From Mycolicibacterium sp. ND9-15 (GTDB lineage: Bacteria > Actinomycetota > Actinomycetes > Mycobacteriales > Mycobacteriaceae), in contig NZ_CP142362.1 in assembly GCF_035918395.1 (NCBI RefSeq), forward strand, positions 3,819,501 through 3,883,500: a stretch of DNA of 64,000 nt. The letters run 5' to 3'. Position numbers and translations under genes: made by a program. Shown here piece by piece: positions 59,272 through 64,000 of the stretch. The number at the start of each line of letters is the position of its first letter. Positions within the stretch are counted from its first letter, which is position 1. Below the pieces are notes generated by a model. It was not told the DNA's origin and made no database searches. It saw only the letters and a program-made list of their open reading frames with translations.

Positions 59272-61887
59272 GTGATCAGCGGGGATCCGCTGGCGGGACG
59301 CGACGGCGAACTGGCGACCATTCGCCGCGCAACCACCGGGGGTGCCAACAAGTCCGGCGTGGTGATCGTCGGCGCCGCGGGGGTGGGCAAGACCCGGCTC
59401 GCGCGTGAGGTGCTGCGGCTCGCCGAATGCGCGGGCGAACGCACGAACTGGATCGTCGGCACCGAGTCCGCGCGGGCTCTTCCGCTCGGTGCTTTCACCG
59501 CGTTGATCAGCGACACGATTTCCGATCCGCTGCCGAACGTGCGCCATCTGATCAATTCCCTTGTCGCGCAACAGCGCCACGGGCGGACCCTGATCGGGGT
59601 CGACGACGCGCACCTGCTCGACGGGTTGTCGGCGCACGTGGTGCATCAGCTCGCGCAGACCCGCGCGGCCCGGCTCGTCGTCACTCTCCGGTCGGGCGCC
59701 GACGAACCCGACGCGATCACCGCGCTGTGGAAAGACGGGTTGCTGGCCCGCCTCGACCTCGCCCCGCTGTCGGCCGAGGCGGCCCGCAGCATGATCGAGG
59801 ACACGCTCGGCGGCGTGCTCGACGCGCGCAGCGCCCAGCGGTTCTGGAAGCTGACCGGAGGCAACGCGCTCTTCCTGCGCCAGCTGGTCAAAGACCAGAT
59901 CGCCGCGGGACGGATGCGGCTGCGGGCGGGGGTGTGGATGTGGGACGGCGAAGTCGCGGTGTCGCAGAGCATCAGCGACATGGTCGGCCGCCAACTGCGA
60001 CAACTCACGCCCGAAGTGGCTCTCGTCGTTGACACCCTTTCGCAGTGCGAACCGCTGGCGGTCGACGTGTTGTGCGACGTGGTCGACCAGGCCGATCTGG
60101 AGGTCGCCGAGCGGATGCGGCTGGTGACCATCGAGCGAAGCGGCGGCGCTCTCGTGGCGCGGCTGGCCCACCCGTTGTTCGGGGAACTGCGCCGGGCGGC
60201 AGCGGGAGAGATCTATCTGTCGAAGATCCGGGGCAGGCTGGCCGCCCGGCTGGCCCAGGAGAGCGAACCCGACATGCAGGCGACGGTGCGCCGGGCGCTG
60301 CTCGCGCTCGAATCGGATCAGCCGCCGGACCCGCAAGTCTGCCTGCAGGCGGCGCAGCACGCGATGACGCTGCTCGACTTGGAACTGGCCGACCGGTTCG
60401 CGACGGCCGCCGCCGAGGCGGGCGCGCCGGAGGCGCCGGGTATCCGGGCATTGAACCTGTTCCTCCTGGGCCGCGGCGCGCAGGCAGAGGAAGTATTGCG
60501 CCGCAATGTGATTGACGACTCAGAGGGTATGCACCGATGGACTATCCTGAGGGCGGCCAACCTCATGTGGATGCTGGGTCGGATCAGCGACGCAGCGGAC
60601 GTTCTCGCCGGACTTGCCGCCGAGCCTGAGTCCACCGCGGAACGGTTCGCACGGATGGCGGCGGAGGCGTGCGTCGACGCGGCGTCGGCCCGCTGTGAGG
60701 CGGCGGCGGAAAAAGCCACCGTCGCATTGGAATCGGGGCTCCTCACCGACTTCGACGCGATCATGGCGTCGGTGGCGCTGACGATGGCCCTGGGCGCGCT
60801 GGGCCGCGCCGACGACCTCACGGCGGTCGCGCAGTCGGCGCTGAACCGCGCGATGACATCGTTTCAGGCATCGCACATGCGGTTCTGGTTCGCCAGCGTG
60901 TACGCCCGCGCCTGCCGGCTGACGGGGCGCATCGACGAATGTGCGGCGATGGTGCGGCGGGTAGCCGACTCGGCGGGTGAGATTCCGAGCCTGGCCTACG
61001 CCAACCTCGCGTCGCTGCTGGGAAATGCCGAACTCATGCGTGGAAATGCCCGAGCCGCGTGCAAGCTCTTGCATGAAGCGCTTGCCGGTGTCCAAAGGCA
61101 CGATGTGACAAGCGGTTTAGGCCCGGCGACATGCTTCGCGCTGGCGGAGGCGCACGCGAAACTCGGTGAGGGAGCGGCCGCCGAGGAAGCGATCAACCAG
61201 GCGCGGGCCAGCGTTCCGCCCGATTACTTGTTCATGCAGACCGCATTGGGCGTCGCCACCGGTTGGTCGCTGGTTGCGAACGGATGCGTCACCGAGGCCA
61301 TCGACACCGTGCGCTCGGCGGCATCGGAAGCCTGGGCGCGCGATCAGCCGACCCATGAGGTGGCGTGCTATCAAGCGGCCGCGCAGTGGGGCGACTCGTC
61401 GAACCGGATTCGGGTGCGTCAGCTCGCCGACGAGCTCCGGTTGCCGTTAGCCGATGCTGTTGCGCGACATGTGGAGTCGCTCGCCGCTTCCGATGGTGAG
61501 GGTTTGCTCGCGGCCGCCGAAGCCTACGCGGAGATCGGCGACCGGGCCGCCGCCGCCGACGCCGCCGCGCAGGCCGCCGTCGCGTTCACCCGCGACCAGC
61601 AACGCAGACGCGGCCTGTATGCCGCCGCGGTGGCCAAGGAGCTCAGCGACGCCTGCGGTGGGCTCTGCACCCCGGCACTGCGCAGCCCGGCAAGCCAGCC
61701 GTTGACCGGCCGTCAGCGCGAGATCGTCGAGTTCGTGGTGGCCGGGCTGAGCAACCGCGAGATCGCCAACCGGCTGGTGATGTCGGTGCGCAGCGTCGAA
61801 GGTCACATCTACCGCGCCTGTCAGCGGGTGGGGGCAAGCTCCCGGGAGGAACTGGCTTCGATCGCCAGGCGGGGCCCCGTGCGCTGA
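59272..61887 (+). CDS. Large LuxR-family STAND ATPase transcription regulator
   Basis: 871 residues. The Walker A GAAGVGKTRLA is near 37, Walker B TLIGVDDAHLL near 108, followed by a winged-helix/AAA lid, then about 450 residues of helical TPR-like repeats. A C-terminal LuxR HTH runs LTGRQREIVEFVVAGLSNRE through IANRLVMSVRSVEGHIYRAC. The family couples ligand and ATP binding to transcription activation. GTG 59272 gives the N-terminus ISGDPLAGRDGEL, typical for the family. Same class as the truncated gene at 1-1147. Target genes unknown; convergent with the Tap-like pump. Confidence 0.9.
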   Translation: MISGDPLAGRDGELATIRRATTGGANKSGVVIVGAAGVGKTRLAREVLRLAECAGERTNWIVGTESARALPLGAFTALISDTISDPLPNVRHLINSLVAQQRHGRTLIGVDDAHLLDGLSAHVVHQLAQTRAARLVVTLRSGADEPDAITALWKDGLLARLDLAPLSAEAARSMIEDTLGGVLDARSAQRFWKLTGGNALFLRQLVKDQIAAGRMRLRAGVWMWDGEVAVSQSISDMVGRQLRQLTPEVALVVDTLSQCEPLAVDVLCDVVDQADLEVAERMRLVTIERSGGALVARLAHPLFGELRRAAAGEIYLSKIRGRLAARLAQESEPDMQATVRRALLALESDQPPDPQVCLQAAQHAMTLLDLELADRFATAAAEAGAPEAPGIRALNLFLLGRGAQAEEVLRRNVIDDSEGMHRWTILRAANLMWMLGRISDAADVLAGLAAEPESTAERFARMAAEACVDAASARCEAAAEKATVALESGLLTDFDAIMASVALTMALGALGRADDLTAVAQSALNRAMTSFQASHMRFWFASVYARACRLTGRIDECAAMVRRVADSAGEIPSLAYANLASLLGNAELMRGNARAACKLLHEALAGVQRHDVTSGLGPATCFALAEAHAKLGEGAAAEEAINQARASVPPDYLFMQTALGVATGWSLVANGCVTEAIDTVRSAASEAWARDQPTHEVACYQAAAQWGDSSNRIRVRQLADELRLPLADAVARHVESLAASDGEGLLAAAEAYAEIGDRAAAADAAAQAAVAFTRDQQRRRGLYAAAVAKELSDACGGLCTPALRSPASQPLTGRQREIVEFVVAGLSNREIANRLVMSVRSVEGHIYRACQRVGASSREELASIARRGPVR

Positions 61888-61981
61888 CGGTCTGCGCATG
61901 AATGGGATTCACGTTCGGCCTGTGGAAGGTGCTCAAGATCAGCCTGCGTAGCGATTCCGGGGGGGTCCAAATCTCCACGCC
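61888..61981. other. Convergent gap between the LuxR regulator and the Tap-like pump
   Basis: 94 bp. A G-run (GGGGGGG near 61960) precedes CCAAATCTCCACGCC. I find no strong hairpin that would terminate either gene. Confidence 0.35.
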
Positions 61982-63211
61982 TCAAACCGTCAGCGGGCGG
62001 TCGAGTTCGCGCAATGCGGGCAGGAACACCGCGACGATTCCGAGCACGAGCATCGGCAGCGACAGGGCCAGAAACGTCACGTGCAGGCCGGCGGAGTCGG
62101 CCAGCGGGCCCGCCACGATCAGTCCGAGCGGGCCCGCGGCGTAGGCCAGCGAGCCCATCACCCCGACCACCCGGCCGCGCAGATGCTGCGGTGCCCGGGT
62201 CTGCATCACGTAGTTGTAGATCGGGGCGATCGGCCCGTAAACCAGGCCGACGATCGCGGACAACGCGAGGATGAGCGGCAGCGGCGGTAGGAACGCGATC
62301 ACCGTCATCGCGACCCCGAGTGTCAGCACCGCGGCCAGCATGGTCACCCGCCGGCTCAGGTACTTCGATGACACCGCATAACCGAGCGCGCCGACCAGAC
62401 CGCCGACGCTCAACGCCATCAACACCCACCCGAGCTGCGCCGGTTCGTCGCGGTCGGTGAAGTACTTCGGAAACAGCACGCTTTCCATCGGCATGTACAG
62501 TCCGGTAGCCGCCAGGTCCACGACCGCCAGCGTGCGCAGCACCTTGTTCTGCCAGACGAACCGCAGGCCCTCGACGATGCCCGCGAGGACACCTTCGGGC
62601 AACACGGTTCGGTCCGGTCTGCCGGTGCCCTCCAGCCGCAGAACCGCGATCGCGATGATCGACAGGACGAAGGCCGACGCGGTCACCCACATCGTGTTGA
62701 TTCCACCCAGCGTCGCGATCAGCAGGCCGCCGATGCCGGGACCGACGATGTAGGCCAGGTTGAACACCGCCTCGTAGAAGCTGTTGGCCCGATCCAGCGT
62801 CCACCCGGCGCGACTCGCCGCCTCGGGCAGCATCGTCTCGCGGGCCGTCATCCCTGCGGGGTCGAAGAACGCACCCAGCGCGGCCAGCGTGGCCAGCACT
62901 GCGACGTTCAGGGCATCCACCCCGAACATCAACGCCAGCACCGGCACGGCGGCCACCGACAGGGCGGAAAGTGCATCGGAGATCATCGAAACCACCCGCC
63001 GCCCCAGATAGTCCACCGCGGCGCCCGCGATCAGCGTCGCCACCAGCAACGGCAGGGAGCCTGCGATCGCCACGACCGAAGCGTCCAGCGCAGAACCGTT
63101 GCGCTGCAACACCAGCCACGGGAAGGCGATCAGCGATATGCCGTTGCCTGCGCCGGCCATCAGCGCGGCGAACATGATCAGCACAAGGGGGCCGCGCTTG
63201 GTATCGGTCAT
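61982..63211 (-). CDS. Tap-type MFS efflux pump (Rv1258c)
   Basis: 409 residues, twelve helices. AGAAVDYLGRRVVSMISDAL contains motif A in loop 2-3, and FDPAGMTARETMLPEAA and ANSFYEAVFNLAYIVGPGIG are typical of the MefA/Tap group. Rv1258c exports tetracycline, aminoglycosides and other drugs and contributes to intrinsic tolerance; the same role is likely here. Divergent from udgB. Neither end shows truncation. Confidence 0.9.
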   Translation of the reverse strand: MTDTKRGPLVLIMFAALMAGAGNGISLIAFPWLVLQRNGSALDASVVAIAGSLPLLVATLIAGAAVDYLGRRVVSMISDALSALSVAAVPVLALMFGVDALNVAVLATLAALGAFFDPAGMTARETMLPEAASRAGWTLDRANSFYEAVFNLAYIVGPGIGGLLIATLGGINTMWVTASAFVLSIIAIAVLRLEGTGRPDRTVLPEGVLAGIVEGLRFVWQNKVLRTLAVVDLAATGLYMPMESVLFPKYFTDRDEPAQLGWVLMALSVGGLVGALGYAVSSKYLSRRVTMLAAVLTLGVAMTVIAFLPPLPLILALSAIVGLVYGPIAPIYNYVMQTRAPQHLRGRVVGVMGSLAYAAGPLGLIVAGPLADSAGLHVTFLALSLPMLVLGIVAVFLPALRELDRPLTV

Positions 63212-63286
63212 GGGTTCTCGCCGCAGAATCTAACAGCGCACAGGGCCGGTCAGCACCCCGATTGTGTACGCGTGCACAGTGGTGCT

Positions 63287-64000
63287 GTGCAGCTGCTGCC
63301 TCATCCGCGGACCGGTACGCCGTTCGGATCGCCGGTGCCTCCGGGCTCGGGTTGGCCGGGCGACCCCGCGACACCACACACCGCGGTGGCGACGAACGCC
63401 GCGCAGGTGGCCTCGATGGCCGCCGCAGTGCGGTCCATCGAGGAACTCGACGCGGAGGTGTCGGTGTGTCGAGCCTGCCCCCGCCTGGTGGAGTGGCGCG
63501 AGGAGGTGGCCGTCGTCAAACGCAAGTCGTACGCCGACGAACCGTACTGGGGCCGCCCGGCGCCCGGCTTCGGAGCGGCGCGGCCCCGGGTGCTCGTCGT
63601 CGGCCTCGCGCCTGCTGCGCACGGTGCCAACCGGACGGGGCGGGTGTTCACCGGTGACCGGTCCGGAGACTTCCTGTACGCGGCGCTGCACCGGGTGGGG
63701 CTGGCCAACCAATCGCTGTGTGTGGACGCGGGTGACGGCTTGGCGCTCAACGGAACCCGGGTGGCCGCGGCGGTGCGGTGCGCGCCACCGGCCAATGCCC
63801 CGACACCGGCCGAGCGTGCGACGTGCGCGCCGTGGCTGGACGCCGAGTGGCGGTTGACGGCGAACGGCGTGCGGGTGGTCGTCGCGCTCGGCGGGTTCGC
63901 CTGGCGCGCAGCGCTGCAGATGCTGCGGGGCGGGGGAGTGCCGGTGCCGGTGCCCGCACCGAAGTTCGGCCACGGGGCCGCCGCCGAGCTGGGCCGCGTC
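63287..64000 (+). CDS. udgB: Type 5 uracil-DNA glycosylase UdgB, cut by the window end
   Basis: 238 codons visible; the C-terminus lies beyond 64000. Type 5 UDG removes uracil, hypoxanthine and other deaminated bases from DNA. Motif A is GLAPAAHGANRTGRVFTGD, lacking the polar Asp/Asn of other UDG families as expected for type 5. Fe-S ligands are CRAC, RCAPP and TCAPW. It reads in a frame hidden from longest-ORF listing because of GTG start codons. GTG 63287 is used; GTG 63272 in frame is an alternative. Close to Rv1259. Confidence 0.92.
   Translation, partial: MQLLPHPRTGTPFGSPVPPGSGWPGDPATPHTAVATNAAQVASMAAAVRSIEELDAEVSVCRACPRLVEWREEVAVVKRKSYADEPYWGRPAPGFGAARPRVLVVGLAPAAHGANRTGRVFTGDRSGDFLYAALHRVGLANQSLCVDAGDGLALNGTRVAAAVRCAPPANAPTPAERATCAPWLDAEWRLTANGVRVVVALGGFAWRAALQMLRGGGVPVPVPAPKFGHGAAAELGRV

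Noticed and set aside
63262..63857. Cys/Arg-rich plus-strand frames at the window end
   Set aside because: Wrong frames; the real frame begins at GTG 63287 and shows UdgB motif A and all four Fe-S cysteines.
1..64000. CRISPR arrays, tRNA/rRNA genes, insertion sequences or prophage
   Set aside because: No regularly spaced repeats, cloverleaf-like segments, transposase or phage proteins were found on either strand.

Overview
The window is a chromosomal segment of a mycobacterium, most likely a fast-growing Mycolicibacterium-type species. The DNA is GC-rich with many GTG starts and ATGA/GTGA stop-start overlaps. The gene order closely follows the M. tuberculosis Rv1204c-Rv1259 neighbourhood: LOG, fadD6, folP2, gpgS, Rv1209, tag, Rv1211, glgM, glgC, the Rv1216c-Rv1219c block, Rv1220c, sigE-rseA-htrA-tatB, mrp, Rv1230c-Rv1234, lpqY-sugABC, corA, mdh, lpqZ, Rv1245c, kgd, Rv1249c-Rv1258c and udgB. 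The PE/PE_PGRS genes and toxin-antitoxin pairs that interrupt this region in M. tuberculosis are absent. No rRNA, tRNA, IS element, prophage or CRISPR array was seen. M. tuberculosis comparisons are from memory of the families, not from a search.

Layout. 1-1147: truncated P-loop/LuxR-type regulator. 1161-1274: 56-bp tandem duplication in the promoter gap. 1288-9413: lipid, one-carbon-like and polysaccharide genes (LOG hydrolase, FadD6, FolP2, GpgS, Tag, GlgM, GlgC). 9565-12431: accessory stretch (small secreted protein, DUF4126, ECF sigma factor with SnoaL-like tail, small membrane protein, isoprenylcysteine-methyltransferase-like protein). 12428-15640: drug-efflux-type ABC exporter under a TetR regulator with a clear operator. 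15775-19807: O-methyltransferase and the SigE-RseA-HtrA-TatB envelope-stress block. 19825-27837: cell-wall and ion genes (M15-like secreted protein, Mrp, lytic transglycosylase, DUF1003 plus MgtE-N/CBS protein, CitE-like lyase, DUF4190 proteins). 27990-32957: trehalose importer LpqY-SugABC with a translationally coupled SUFU-domain gene. 33037-42203: CorA, malate dehydrogenase, malic enzyme, LpqZ, an SDR and the giant KGD. 42370-55021: membrane protein, two MFS exporters, FAD dehydrogenase, nuclease-helicase, LprE, DeaD, acyltransferase. 55123-64000: iron-box-controlled siderophore-interacting flavoprotein, CYP130 with its TetR regulator, GlcD-like oxidase, full-length LuxR regulator, Tap-type efflux pump and the start of udgB.

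How the parts connect. GpgS (glucosylglycerate for methylglucose lipopolysaccharide) and GlgM/GlgC (maltose-1-phosphate and ADP-glucose) serve alpha-glucan synthesis, and LpqY-SugABC recovers trehalose that feeds the same pool. KGD, malate dehydrogenase and malic enzyme sit at the TCA/anaplerotic node. SigE, RseA and HtrA form an envelope-stress circuit.

Noncoding structure is the least explained part. Three copies of a roughly 65-bp element with inverted ends lie at gene 3' ends (27855, 37364, 38349). Several unrelated hairpins also sit at gene ends, including one with perfect 22-bp arms (32973-33035). Candidate regulatory sites include an IdeR-like iron box (55123-55141), a CRP-like site (23160-23175), a TetR palindrome (15641-15656), an inverted repeat in front of an ECF sigma factor (11330-11347), a near-consensus promoter for cyp130, and 11-bp-spaced direct repeats upstream of both sigE and the DUF3117 gene.
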